Origin: an uncultured Desulfobulbaceae bacterium
Lineage (GTDB): Bacteria > Desulfobacterota > Desulfobulbia > Desulfobulbales > Desulfocapsaceae
Direction of reading: 5' to 3'
DNA length: 62,739 nt
NCBI GenBank assembly: GCA_903887485.1
Contig: CAISPV010000005.1
Coordinates: 1-62,739, forward strand
This document shows, one piece after another, positions 1 through 9,038 of the stretch. Both the position numbers and the translations under genes were made by a program. The notes beneath the pieces were generated by a model. The model ran no database searches, was not told where the DNA came from, and saw only the letters and a program-made list of their open reading frames with translations. Position 1 is the stretch's first letter, and every line of letters starts with the position of its first letter.

Positions 1-40
1 ATTTTGAAAGGTGTTGACCTTTAGAGCGGTTGGCTTCATA

Positions 41-1036
41 ATGGCGGTCATGAATAAGTCGGACGATATAGATTATAATGATATTGAATCGGGTCTACAG
101 GAGGAGATCAGACCTTTGGTCGCCCTTCCCGATGACCGGAATCTGCCTGCCATCACCCAGCCAGGGCTGCATCGCTATCTCCAGGAGATCAGCCAGTATA
201 AGCTGTTGAGCCGGGAGGAGGCCGAGGCCTTGTCGATCAAATTCCATGAGGAGGGGGACCAGGATGCCGCTTATCAGTTGGTGACCGCCAACTTGCGGTT
301 GGTTGTCAAGGTGGCCATGGACTTTCAGAAATATTGGATGCAGAACTTTATGGATCTTATCCAGGAAGGAAATGTCGGTCTGGTCCAGGCCACCAAGAAA
401 TTTGATCCTTATCGTGGGGTTAAATTTTCCTATTATGCCGCTTACTGGATTCGGGCTTATATCCTGAAATTTATCATGGATAACTGGCGTCTGGTCAAGA
501 TCGGTACCACCCAAGCCCAGCGGAAGCTTTTTTTCAGTTTGAACAAGGAAAGAAAACTCCTTGAGTCGCAAGGGTTTCAGGCAGAGACAAAATTGTTGGC
601 CCAGCGTTTAAAGGTCAAGGAAAGCGAGGTTATTGAGATGAGTCAGCGTATGGGGGGTGGGGATGTTTCCCTTGAGAGCCCGGTGCGCGCCGATTCGGAA
701 GATGAACAGAAAAATTTTCTGCCGAGTGAAGGTCCAGGCATTGAGGATATGGTCGCCGGCAGTCAGATGAAGGCCAAGCTGGCCGATATGATTGTGATCT
801 TGAAAAAAAATCTCAACAGCAAAGAGACCATGATCCTCGAAGAGCGTTTGCTCACTGATGAACCCCTTACTCTGCAGAATATTGCTGATAAATTTGATAT
901 TTCCCGGGAACGGGTCAGGCAGATTGAGGTGAATCTGCTGAAAAAGATGAAGAAGTTATTTGAGGCAGAAATGCCTGATATTAAAGATTTCTTCGAAGGT
1001 GAAAGCATGGTGATTAAAGGCGGCCCTGATCATTAG
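41..1036 (+). CDS. rpoH: RNA polymerase sigma-32 (heat-shock) factor RpoH
   Basis: Alternative sigma factor of the sigma-70 family that directs RNA polymerase to heat-shock promoters. About 331 residues. Region 2 is clear (FMDLIQEGNVGLVQATKKFD, then FSYYAAYWIRAYI for the -10 contact), followed by the RpoH-box-like QRKLFFSLNK that separates sigma-32 from housekeeping sigma factors. Region 4 ends with a helix-turn-helix (TLQNIADKFDISRERVRQIE) for the -35 element. An in-frame stop lies just upstream, so the start falls within positions 11-50; I prefer the ATG at 41, with ATG 50 and GTG 11 as alternatives because no strong ribosome binding site decides it. It stands alone, 81 bases ahead of an unrelated aminotransferase. 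Confidence 0.93.
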   Translation: MAVMNKSDDIDYNDIESGLQEEIRPLVALPDDRNLPAITQPGLHRYLQEISQYKLLSREEAEALSIKFHEEGDQDAAYQLVTANLRLVVKVAMDFQKYWMQNFMDLIQEGNVGLVQATKKFDPYRGVKFSYYAAYWIRAYILKFIMDNWRLVKIGTTQAQRKLFFSLNKERKLLESQGFQAETKLLAQRLKVKESEVIEMSQRMGGGDVSLESPVRADSEDEQKNFLPSEGPGIEDMVAGSQMKAKLADMIVILKKNLNSKETMILEERLLTDEPLTLQNIADKFDISRERVRQIEVNLLKKMKKLFEAEMPDIKDFFEGESMVIKGGPDH

Positions 1037-1117
1037 GAGCTTTTCTCTCTCTTTCTTTCTGATATTTATTGTTTTTTTCATAAAATATAAAGTTTCGCTA
1101 CGATCAAGGTTTACATA

Positions 1118-2335
1118 ATGAAAGTACCTTTACTCGACCTCAAACAACAGTTGAGTTATCTTCGGGAAGATATCATAAAGGCTGTCACCAGGGTTATCGA
1201 CTCAACTACCTATATCCAAGGGCCTGAGGTTGCCTCGCTGGAACAGGAAGTTGCCGCTTATTGTGGTGTAGAAAACGGGATCGGGGTTTCCAGCGGAACT
1301 GATGCCCTGCTTGTTTCTTTGATGGCCTTGGGGATAGGGCCTGGTGATCAGGTTCTGACCACACCCTATTCTTTTTTTGCCACCATGGGGGTGGTGCTCC
1401 GGCTGGGAGCGACTCCTGTTTTTGTGGACATCGATCCTGTTTCCTTCAACATTGATCCTGCTGCCATGGCAGAAGTCCTGGCTCGTGATTCTGAAAGAAA
1501 AATCAAGGCTATTTTGCCTGTACATCTTTACGGACAATGTGCGGATATGGTGGCGATCATGAAGCTCGCCAACCAGTATGGCTTGCCGGTGATTGAAGAT
1601 GCGGCCCAGGCCATTGGCGCTGAATGCCCAATGAGCGATGAGGGTGGCGAGATGAATGGACAATGGAAGAAGGCCGGTTCTATGGGACTTGCCGGATGTT
1701 TCTCTTTTTTCCCCAGTAAAAATCTTGGGGGAATCGGTGATGGCGGGATGGTGGTGACCCGTGATGGTGTCTTTGCCGACAAGATTCGCATTTTACTCAA
1801 CCATGGGGCCTCTCCCAAATATTATCATGGACAGGTGGGGGGAAACTTCCGTCTTGATCCCATTCAGGCCGCAGTGCTGCGGATCAAGTTGACCTATCTG
1901 GAACAGTGGCATCGGGCAAGGCGTGAAAATGCGGGCCGCTATAATGCACTCTTTGCTGAATCCGGTCTTGTGCAGAATAACTTTCTTGTCCTGCCCCAGG
2001 CTGTTCATCTGGCGAAAAAACAGACGAAAACACTGGATAATAGCGCCGCCATGAATGGCGTTGGCGAAAATTATCATATCTATAATCAGTATGTCTTGCG
2101 GGTCAGTCGGCGTGATGCCTTGATTAACTGGCTACGCTCGCAGGATATCGGTTGTGAAGTGTATTATCCGTTGGCCTTGCATCAACAGAAATGTTTAGGT
2201 GCAAGTTTCCCGGTACTGTCTCTTCCCCAGGCTGAGAAGGCTGCCGCCGAGACCATCGCCCTGCCGATTTATCCGGAACTGACTGCGGATATGCAGGCGT
2301 ATGTTGTTGAGAAAGTAGCTGAATTCTATCGATAA
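1118..2335 (+). CDS. DegT/DnrJ/EryC1 family PLP-dependent sugar aminotransferase
   Basis: 405-residue PLP enzyme of the DegT/DnrJ/EryC1 family. These transfer an amino group to a keto-sugar nucleotide, usually for surface polysaccharide synthesis. The N-terminal substrate region (PLLDLKQQL), a GTDALLVSLMALGIGPGDQV cofactor-phosphate loop, VIEDAAQAIGA (the Asp that contacts the PLP ring nitrogen) and SFFPSKNLGGIGDGG with the Schiff-base lysine are all visible. Length is normal. A large TPR/beta-barrel protein follows on the same strand, so both may serve an envelope polysaccharide, but no glycosyltransferases are nearby to confirm this. The exact sugar substrate cannot be read from the sequence. 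Confidence 0.9.
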   Translation: MKVPLLDLKQQLSYLREDIIKAVTRVIDSTTYIQGPEVASLEQEVAAYCGVENGIGVSSGTDALLVSLMALGIGPGDQVLTTPYSFFATMGVVLRLGATPVFVDIDPVSFNIDPAAMAEVLARDSERKIKAILPVHLYGQCADMVAIMKLANQYGLPVIEDAAQAIGAECPMSDEGGEMNGQWKKAGSMGLAGCFSFFPSKNLGGIGDGGMVVTRDGVFADKIRILLNHGASPKYYHGQVGGNFRLDPIQAAVLRIKLTYLEQWHRARRENAGRYNALFAESGLVQNNFLVLPQAVHLAKKQTKTLDNSAAMNGVGENYHIYNQYVLRVSRRDALINWLRSQDIGCEVYYPLALHQQKCLGASFPVLSLPQAEKAAAETIALPIYPELTADMQAYVVEKVAEFYR

Positions 2336-2371
2336 TAAGTGTGTTCTCCTCGTGAATTTCTCTTCTGTAAC

Positions 2372-2400
2372 GCCCCCCGCAGGAAGTGCCTTTGGGGGGC
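2372..2400. other. GC-rich intergenic hairpin
   Basis: A seven-base perfect stem (GCCCCCC at 2372-2378, GGGGGGC at 2394-2400) encloses a 15-base loop that can form a further three-base stem. There is no T-run after it, so it is not a typical intrinsic terminator. It lies between the aminotransferase and the TPR gene and may stabilise the upstream message or weaken read-through. Confidence 0.5.
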
Positions 2401-2440
2401 AATCTGGAAGAAGAAACGTCTTTGCCATGGAGGTCTTTTT

Positions 2441-5400
2441 ATGGTGAAGGGCTTTTTTCAGAACTCTTGGTTAATGGTCACTCCTCCAGGAATGAGTTGT
2501 CGGCAGTTTGCTATCTTTGGCTGGCGTCTTCTTGCTGTCTTTGGTTTGCTTTTGTCTCACTCCTTTTTCTTTCCTGCGATTTCATCGGCTTCTGCTGCCA
2601 TTACCCCTGAACGTGATGTTGTGGTCAGTGATACCAGAGAAGAACCTGAGTGGAAAATCCTCTGGGATGAGGCCCGGGAACTGACCCGGCAGGAGAAATA
2701 CGCCGAGGCAGCCAGAAGCTATTCCCGGCTTATTTCCCTGAAAAACAATATTGAAGAGGCCTCGTGGGAATATTGTCTGGTGCTCATTACCCTGTCTGAT
2801 TGGGATCAAGCCTCCATCCTTTTGGAAGATCTTCTCGAAAAAGATGCCAAGCGCCCTGAATATCTGTTGAGCGCCGGGCTGGTCGCCTTGAAAAAGAAAG
2901 AATATGGCAGGGCCTTCACCTATTACGACCTTGTTTATCGGAAAAAGAGTGATCTCGATGGACCGCAGGCAATGGAGGCATTGGCTGGTCTTGTCGCCGC
3001 CTTGCGTGGGCAGGGGAAGAACGAGGCTGCTTATCCGTTCATGGAAGAACTTTTCCAGCACAAGCCTGATGATGCCTCCCTGCTTTATCAACTGGCGGCC
3101 TATGCGGCCAAATCCGGGCGGCGGGAAAAGGCCTTGGCCTATTATGCAAAACTTGTCTCTCAAGATCAGGTGGAGGATCAGGTGCTGCTTGAGGCGGCTG
3201 AGGTCTTTGATCGTTCTGGTCAGGAGGCCAAGGCCGTTCTCTGCTGGCAAAAATATCTGCAGCGTCATCCGGATTACCTGCCGTTTCAGGAAAAAATGGC
3301 CAATTATTTGATCGCCCGGGGGGAAAAAGAGGCCGCATTGCCCCATCTCCTGATCTTGCTGGCCCAGGATGATCAACGTGACGCCCGTCTCTTGCAGATA
3401 GGCGCTATTTATCTGTCTGAGCTGAAGCGGCCTGACAAGGCGCTGTCTTTTTATGAGGATTATTTCCAGCGTCATCCTGAAAATCAGGCTATTGCCGCAG
3501 AGATAGAAAAGATTCAGACTTTGCTTGCCCATGATCTGGTGGCAAAGGTGGAGCAGGGTGGTGCCTTGCCGGTGTGGAAGGAGCTTGCACAGATTACCCC
3601 GAACCAGCTGGCAATTTATGCAACCATGGCCCAGCTTCTTGAAAAACGTGGGAACAGCAAAGAACTGCGTGAAGTCCTTGGCCTGATTCATCAGCATGAG
3701 CCAGGGAACAGGGAAGTTATTCTCCGGCTTGCCGAGTTGTTTCTTGAACAGAAAGATCTGGGCCAGGTCGAGCATTTTCTGGGGCTCTTGCCTCAGGAAG
3801 AGCACAATGGGCCAAAATACCTGCTGATCAGTGCGCGTTTTGCGGATGACCGTGGAATTCCGGGGCAGGCACTGGTCTGGTATAACCGGTATCTGCAGGC
3901 AGTGCCGGATGATCAGGCCATTCGTCTTCGTTGTCTGGAGATATCGGCACAGCTTGGCCTGACGAGTCAGTATCAGCAATATTATGAAGTGGCGCGTCAG
4001 GAGGCAAAGTCTGAGGCGGAGCAGATGAATATGGATCTGCGGTATGCCAGGGTCTTGCTGGCAAACGGATTGGCGACTCAGGCCAAAACAATCTGTCAGC
4101 AACTGATTGAGGCAGGTCAGGGGGGAGATGAACTGATTGCCGAGACGCGTCTGGTTTTAGCTGATGCCCTGTACAGGGAAGGCAATATCTTTGAGGCCGA
4201 ACAGTCCTTGCGGCAGATGCTGGTGGATGGCGTGGCCATTGAATCCACTCTCCGCCAATTGGTTGAATTTTCCTTGAAGAGCAAAGAGCCTGATCTCGCC
4301 TGGGCTTGGAGTACGTTTTTATCTGAACAACCAGGATATTCTGTTGCCCCTGCAACCTGTTTGGATGACAAGAAAAATCTGGCCTTGCTCCGGGCAAGGG
4401 TGCTGGCCGCGGCAGGGAAATTGGACAAGGCCATCGATAGTGTTCAGGAATACCGGACATTCCTTGTTCAGCATTGCCGGCAAGAGAACGGAATGAAGGA
4501 GCGGGCGGACCTTGTGCTGGCCCATCTCTATCTGCAGGACAAGCAATATGGCAAAGGTCAGGAACTGATAGCGGCACTCCTCAAGGAGCATCCGCTGGAT
4601 CTGGAGACCTTGATCCTTGGGCAGTTACTTGATGCAGGTTTGTCAGGGAAGCCGCAGGGTGACAAGGTAGTTGATGAAGTGCTCAGTAAAAACTATGACA
4701 ACAGGTTCTTAAGCCTGATGCAGGCCGCACAGTTAGAACGGGAATATGGAGACACTGAGAGCGCCCTTCAGCATGTGCAAATGGCCTTGCGGAAAGTGCC
4801 GGAATCATTGGTGGCCATGGTGCTCCAGGCAGATCTTCTGCGTGAACAGGGGAATATTGAGGCGGCTTTTACCTCTTTACAGACCCTTGCTGCGGATTAT
4901 CCGGCGGAACTCAGTTTTGCTCGAAAGTCATTAGAGATGGAGTTTAAGCGGGCATCATTCTCACAGATTATAGACAAATTGGTTCCCTCCAGACAAAAAG
5001 GTCTGGGGAAGGATCTTGTGGCCTTTCCTGACACCAGTTATTTAGCAGTGTGGCAGAGGCTGATCCTGGCCCGGGCCCTGTGGGCGGACCGGCAATGGGT
5101 GGCTGCGGTTACGGTGTATGATAGCCTGCTGCAGCCTTCTGTGGATATGCTTTTTGCTGCCAAGGTGGAAAAACAACAGATACAACTCATCCTCCCTCCT
5201 CCGCAACAAACCTTGTGGAATACGATTACCTTTACTCATCCTGCGGAGCCGGATCGTCTGACCGTGGTGATGGAACCTTCATTTGTCATGAGCCAGCGTG
5301 GATTGCCGGTCGGCAGGATTGGCGTTGATCTCTATGCGGACTATCGCTGGCAGCAACTGGTAGCCAGGGAACTCTCTGCCAGGAAGGCACTGGCGCAGGG

Positions 5401-6532
5401 TGATTATTATCAGGCGATGAAAGAGTATCAGGAGGTGGTGGAAAGGGATCCCTCTCCAGAGTCTCTTTTTGATCTTGCCGGGATTTACAGCCGTCTCGGG
5501 CTCCTGGGCAAGGAGGCCTTGCTCTATGAAGAGATTGAACGGGAAAATCCTGATTATCCTGATCTCGCCGAAGCCGTGCAGCGCAATAGTTTAAAGAGAA
5601 AACCAAAGGGGACAATCGATTTTGGCTATTCTTCTCTGAGCGGCAGAAGTGGATACTTGGATATCCAGCAGACACGGAGCGGGGCCAGTGCCTGGATGTT
5701 ACCGACCCTTCGTCAGGAGCTTGATGTCAGTTGGAGCACTATTCATGCCGTTGCCGCAGATACGGATCAGGCCCTGTGGCGCAACAGGTTGTTGGCGGCA
5801 TATTCTTTCTATCCCCATTCTAATATAGATTTTATTACCAGAATAGGCGCCGATAAGTCTGATGAGGAGCATGGCCATGCTCATTATGATATTACTCCTC
5901 TTTATGATCTGGAGATGCGTGGCCGGATAGGGGGTGAAGTGCATGGTTCTGTCCGTCTGCGGCAGGATGTGGTGGCTGATACGGTCCAGGCCCTGGAGCA
6001 GGGGATCAGTAAACGGGATCTGGAAGGTGGCGTCAGGCTGGATATATTGCCGCGTCTGTTTTGCGGTGGGGAATATCTGTTCAGGGAGTATAGTGATGCC
6101 AACCATCAGAATCGGTATCATGTCTGGGCATCATATGTCCTGCACAGTGAACCGACCCTGTTGCAGATTACTTATGGTCAGGAATTACTGCATAATGCCG
6201 ATGGCAATCTGGGCCGGGATTTCTCCTATGAACATGGCTTTGCCCCGGGTGATCATCCCTACTGGAGTCCGAATGAATATTGGCAGAATCAAGTCTCTGT
6301 CCATTTTCAGCATCAACTGGCCTCAGATGTGCTGGGCCGGAGCGCTCCCAGCTACTATACCCTTGATTATTCCTTTGGGTATGAAGAGGGAGGGTACGAT
6401 AGTCATACCTTCGGTGGCAATATTTATCTTGAAATGAGTCGTCATTTCTTATTAAGTAGCAGTTTCGATATGGTTCAGGGAGGTCTGGTCGTCCGTAAGG
6501 ATATCGGCCTGTCACTGGTGTATCGCTGGTAA
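2441..6532 (+). CDS. TPR-repeat outer-membrane protein with C-terminal beta-barrel (BcsC/PelB-like architecture)
   Basis: A 1363-residue secreted protein. The start at 2441 has GGAGG a few bases upstream. It is followed by a signal-type hydrophobic segment (FGWRLLAVFGLLLSHSFFF) and a likely signal peptidase site near SSASA-A. Residues from roughly 60 to 1050 are tandem TPR units (repeated AxxxxAxxxYxxLl patterns), a scaffold for protein contacts. The last 300 residues are alternating aromatic and polar beta-strand-like sequence, with many Tyr/Trp pairs, ending in LSLVYRW; the terminal aromatic is the signature of an outer-membrane barrel. The order signal-TPR-barrel matches exopolysaccharide exporters such as BcsC, PelB and PgaA. 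No synthase genes sit alongside, so the exported polymer is unknown. Confidence 0.75.
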   Translation: MVKGFFQNSWLMVTPPGMSCRQFAIFGWRLLAVFGLLLSHSFFFPAISSASAAITPERDVVVSDTREEPEWKILWDEARELTRQEKYAEAARSYSRLISLKNNIEEASWEYCLVLITLSDWDQASILLEDLLEKDAKRPEYLLSAGLVALKKKEYGRAFTYYDLVYRKKSDLDGPQAMEALAGLVAALRGQGKNEAAYPFMEELFQHKPDDASLLYQLAAYAAKSGRREKALAYYAKLVSQDQVEDQVLLEAAEVFDRSGQEAKAVLCWQKYLQRHPDYLPFQEKMANYLIARGEKEAALPHLLILLAQDDQRDARLLQIGAIYLSELKRPDKALSFYEDYFQRHPENQAIAAEIEKIQTLLAHDLVAKVEQGGALPVWKELAQITPNQLAIYATMAQLLEKRGNSKELREVLGLIHQHEPGNREVILRLAELFLEQKDLGQVEHFLGLLPQEEHNGPKYLLISARFADDRGIPGQALVWYNRYLQAVPDDQAIRLRCLEISAQLGLTSQYQQYYEVARQEAKSEAEQMNMDLRYARVLLANGLATQAKTICQQLIEAGQGGDELIAETRLVLADALYREGNIFEAEQSLRQMLVDGVAIESTLRQLVEFSLKSKEPDLAWAWSTFLSEQPGYSVAPATCLDDKKNLALLRARVLAAAGKLDKAIDSVQEYRTFLVQHCRQENGMKERADLVLAHLYLQDKQYGKGQELIAALLKEHPLDLETLILGQLLDAGLSGKPQGDKVVDEVLSKNYDNRFLSLMQAAQLEREYGDTESALQHVQMALRKVPESLVAMVLQADLLREQGNIEAAFTSLQTLAADYPAELSFARKSLEMEFKRASFSQIIDKLVPSRQKGLGKDLVAFPDTSYLAVWQRLILARALWADRQWVAAVTVYDSLLQPSVDMLFAAKVEKQQIQLILPPPQQTLWNTITFTHPAEPDRLTVVMEPSFVMSQRGLPVGRIGVDLYADYRWQQLVARELSARKALAQGDYYQAMKEYQEVVERDPSPESLFDLAGIYSRLGLLGKEALLYEEIERENPDYPDLAEAVQRNSLKRKPKGTIDFGYSSLSGRSGYLDIQQTRSGASAWMLPTLRQELDVSWSTIHAVAADTDQALWRNRLLAAYSFYPHSNIDFITRIGADKSDEEHGHAHYDITPLYDLEMRGRIGGEVHGSVRLRQDVVADTVQALEQGISKRDLEGGVRLDILPRLFCGGEYLFREYSDANHQNRYHVWASYVLHSEPTLLQITYGQELLHNADGNLGRDFSYEHGFAPGDHPYWSPNEYWQNQVSVHFQHQLASDVLGRSAPSYYTLDYSFGYEEGGYDSHTFGGNIYLEMSRHFLLSSSFDMVQGGLVVRKDIGLSLVYRW

Positions 6533-6640
6533 ACATCCTGTGATGTCACAATGTCGTGTCGTCTGGAAGGTCAAGACGAGTAACGAACAGATTGAAAAAG
6601 CAGGGTTTATTTCGTAACGGTTCCGAACGAGACTCATATC

Positions 6641-6675
6641 CCTGCGGATTGTTGTCACAATTTGCAGGTTTTTTT
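6641..6675 (+). terminator. Intrinsic terminator in the greA leader (possible attenuator)
   Basis: A 12-pair stem (6641-6652 with 6657-6668, including G-T pairs, loop TGTC) is followed directly by seven T residues. The greA ATG begins only 19 bases after the T-run and the Shine-Dalgarno sequence lies between them, so no promoter fits downstream. Transcripts of greA must pass through this structure. It may also end transcription of the upstream TPR gene. Confidence 0.7.
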
Positions 6676-6694
6676 ATTTGAACAGGGGGAAAGA

Positions 6695-7180
6695 ATGATT
6701 GAACGTGTACCGATGTCGACTCAAGGGTATCAGAAGCTGCGTGATGAACTTCGGCGTCTTGAAAAGGTTGATCGGATTGATGTGGTCAAGGCCATTGAGG
6801 TTGCCCGTGCCCATGGCGATCTGAAGGAGAATGCTGAGTACCATGCGGCGAAAGAGCGACAGGGGCATATTGAGGGCCGGATCAGGGAACTTAAGGATAA
6901 ACTGGGTCGCGCCGAGGTGATTAACTGTATGGAGGTGCCGACCCAACGGGCGGTCTTTGGAACGGTGGTGACCTTGCTGGATCTGGAAACGGATGATCAG
7001 GTCTGTTATCAGCTCCTGGGTACGGAAGAGGCGGATGTGAAGAAAGGTTCTATCTCCGTATTTTCACCGCTTGGCAGAAGTATCCTTGGGAAAGAGGTGG
7101 GGGACGATGTAATCGCCAAGACCCCTGGCGGAACCCGTGAGTTTGAAGTGATTGAGATAACAGCCTCCTTATTTCCTTGA
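6695..7180 (+). CDS. greA: Transcription elongation factor GreA
   Basis: 161-residue Gre factor that enters the RNA polymerase secondary channel and stimulates cleavage of backtracked RNA. The N-terminal coiled coil carries the acidic tip motif (GDLKENAEYHAAKE) that delivers catalytic metal. The C-terminal FKBP-like domain has GSISVFSPLGRSILGKEVGD. Length is within a few residues of the family norm. The start at 6695 follows an AGGGGGA ribosome binding site. It is preceded by a leader terminator and is convergent with cooC. Confidence 0.96.
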   Translation: MIERVPMSTQGYQKLRDELRRLEKVDRIDVVKAIEVARAHGDLKENAEYHAAKERQGHIEGRIRELKDKLGRAEVINCMEVPTQRAVFGTVVTLLDLETDDQVCYQLLGTEEADVKKGSISVFSPLGRSILGKEVGDDVIAKTPGGTREFEVIEITASLFP

Positions 7181-7236
7181 TTTTTTGAATCACCTGGGAA
7201 ACAGTTCCCTGATTGCGGCGGGAATTGTTCTTGGGA

Positions 7237-7989
7237 CTATTTGGTTAAGGCCTCCATCAGGAGTCGTGGCGCATCCTCTGCCGGAGCGGAAATGTGGGTG
7301 AGTGGGGTCTCAGCCCGTTCGGCCTCTCTGATTGCCTGGGAGTCGGCGAAAAAGGCAATGGGCGTGACGCCCAGTCCGGCGGCCAAAAACTCCCGATCCT
7401 GTGCATCCTTGATTAGATTGCCGATAAAATCAATCCGGGGAATCTTCACATCTTCTGCCAGTTTCTTGATCTTGAGGGCGGTGCGGATGGAAGAGCGGGA
7501 GGGGATGACCACGATCAGCAACCGATCGATACCGGCGATGGTACCCCGGCCCAGATGTTCCACTCCTGCCTCCATGTCAAGCAGGACCACCTGATTGGGT
7601 GATAGCAGGAGCTTGGTCAGCATCCGGCGCAGCACATTGTTTTCCGGGCATGCACAGCCCTTGTCGCCGGTCTGGATGGCCCCCAGCACCATCAGCTTCA
7701 TCCCCTCATGGCTGATCATGAACTCCTGGAGCAGGTCATTGACTTGAGGATTCATATTGTAAAACGGGGAGCCCTCTACCTTGCCGGAGCGTTCAACCAG
7801 CAGCTTGGTCATCTCGGCAATGGGTTTGATCTTTTCAATATCTTTTACTCCCAGGGTTTCCGCCATATGGGGACTGGGGTCGGCGTCAATGATCAGGACA
7901 TCCTTGCCCGCCTTCTTGAATTCATTGGCCAGAAGAGCCATAATGGTGGTTTTGCCCACGCCGCCTTTCCCGCTGATTGCAATCTTCAT
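7237..7989 (-). CDS. cooC: CooC-type nickel-insertion ATPase (MinD/ParA superfamily)
   Basis: 250-residue deviant-Walker P-loop ATPase. Residues 7-14 are GKGGVGKT, followed by IIDADPSPHMAETLGV. A Cys-x-Cys pair at residues 112 and 114 (GCACPE) is the metal-binding motif of CooC proteins, which form a metal-bridged dimer and help load nickel into carbon monoxide dehydrogenase or acetyl-CoA synthase. The start at 7989 has a strong GGAGG ribosome binding site; the longer frame to 8040 lacks similarity. No CO dehydrogenase gene is present in the window, so its client must be encoded elsewhere. Confidence 0.85.
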   Translation of the reverse strand: MKIAISGKGGVGKTTIMALLANEFKKAGKDVLIIDADPSPHMAETLGVKDIEKIKPIAEMTKLLVERSGKVEGSPFYNMNPQVNDLLQEFMISHEGMKLMVLGAIQTGDKGCACPENNVLRRMLTKLLLSPNQVVLLDMEAGVEHLGRGTIAGIDRLLIVVIPSRSSIRTALKIKKLAEDVKIPRIDFIGNLIKDAQDREFLAAGLGVTPIAFFADSQAIREAERAETPLTHISAPAEDAPRLLMEALTK

Positions 7990-8095
7990 CCTCCCCCTCC
8001 TCTTTTCCTTGCTTGCTGATTCAAAATGATTAAGATACACTCTGCTTATGTATCGTATTTACGATCAGACGTAAACCATGAAAAGGAGAATTGAC

Positions 8096-8803
8096 ATGTA
8101 CGGAAACACGAATCAGATGACCTTGACCCAGGCCCGGCAAGAGGCATCCACCATCTTTCTGGCCAAGGTCTTTAACTGGATGGCCATTGGCCTTGGGCTT
8201 ACCGGGATTGTTGCTTTTTTTACCGCTTCTTCAGGACTGGCGATGCAGATTGTCGCCAGCCCCTTGTTCATGATCCTGATCCTGGCGGAACTGGGCATGG
8301 TCTTTTTCCTCTCGGCACGAGTGGATAAAATCCAGGCGTCGACGGCCACCGGGCTTTTTGTCGGCTATGCCATCATTAACGGCCTGACCTTGTCCACCAT
8401 TTTTCTGGCCTATACCCGCTCTTCCATTGCCGGCACCTTTTTTATTACGGCCGGCATGTTCGGGGCCATGGCGGTGTATGGCCTGGTGACCAAACGTGAT
8501 CTTTCAGGCTTCGGCTCGTTTCTCTTTATGGGGCTGATCGGGATTATCATTGCCTCGCTGGTCAATATGTTCATGCACAGTTCCGCCATGTCCTGGGTGA
8601 TTTCTATGGCCGGGGTGCTGATCTTTACCGGACTGACTGCCTATGATGTCCAGAGGATCAAAACCATGGGCGAGGAGGGGATTCTGAGCCAGGGTGAGGA
8701 GATGATCAGGAAAGGTTCGATTATGGGCGCCCTTGCCCTCTATCTTGATTTTATTAACCTCTTTCTTATGTTGCTCAGATTCTTCGGTGGGAGCAGAGAT
8801 TAG
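8096..8803 (+). CDS. Bax inhibitor-1 (BI-1/YccA) family inner-membrane protein
   Basis: About 235 residues with seven predicted membrane helices and the family pattern, including ATGLFVGYAIINGLTLSTIF and the conserved MGALALYLDFINLFLMLLR at the C terminus. Bacterial BI-1 relatives act as inner-membrane channel-like or protease-modulating proteins; the precise role here is unknown. I prefer the start at 8096 because AAAAGGAGA lies the right distance upstream, although ATG 8078 is in frame. A strong terminator follows 26 bases after the stop. It is divergent from cooC. Confidence 0.88.
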   Translation: MYGNTNQMTLTQARQEASTIFLAKVFNWMAIGLGLTGIVAFFTASSGLAMQIVASPLFMILILAELGMVFFLSARVDKIQASTATGLFVGYAIINGLTLSTIFLAYTRSSIAGTFFITAGMFGAMAVYGLVTKRDLSGFGSFLFMGLIGIIIASLVNMFMHSSAMSWVISMAGVLIFTGLTAYDVQRIKTMGEEGILSQGEEMIRKGSIMGALALYLDFINLFLMLLRFFGGSRD

Positions 8804-8829
8804 CAGGGGTTGTCGTTGGTATGATTGCA

Positions 8830-8871
8830 AAAAAGGCATGTCCCGTTGGTGCGGGACATGCCTTTTTGTTT
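8830..8871 (+). terminator. Strong intrinsic terminator after the BI-1 gene
   Basis: A perfect 16-base stem (8830-8845 with 8852-8867) around a six-base loop (TTGGTG), with A-run and T-run arms. It could work in both directions and is the first of three consecutive hairpins. Confidence 0.85.
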
Positions 8872-8927
8872 AGAAGCCGTTCAAGTCTTGAGCAAGGTTT
8901 TTTTTGCTTAAGGCTTGAACGGCTTCT
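8872..8927. other. Second long inverted repeat of the three-hairpin cluster
   Basis: The arms 8872-8895 and 8904-8927 pair over about 24 bases with one or two mismatches. The T-rich segment lies inside the loop rather than after the stem, so it is not a standard terminator. Confidence 0.7.
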
Positions 8928-8937
8928 TATGCCGCTT

Positions 8938-8973
8938 CACCACAACAGCCAATCCGTTGCGGCTGTTGTGGTG
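8938..8973. other. Third hairpin of the cluster, upstream of coaBC
   Basis: A perfect 13-base inverted repeat (8938-8950 with 8961-8973) with a 10-base loop, ending 65 bases before the coaBC start. No T-run follows, so a leader or attachment-type structure is as likely as termination. Confidence 0.65.
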
Positions 8974-9038
8974 AGTGGCGTCTGGCCGCTAATGTGGACT
9001 TTATAGCTCATGTTGAATTGAGTGAGGAGACATTTTCT

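Noticed and set aside
2582-4102. 506-codon open frame opposite the TPR gene
   Set aside because: Low-complexity Leu/Ile/Gln-rich translation with no start signal; antisense to a well-supported gene.
7198-7211. Small inverted repeat GGGAA-ACAG-TTCCC between greA and cooC
   Set aside because: Stem of only five pairs with no T-run on either side; too weak to call a terminator.
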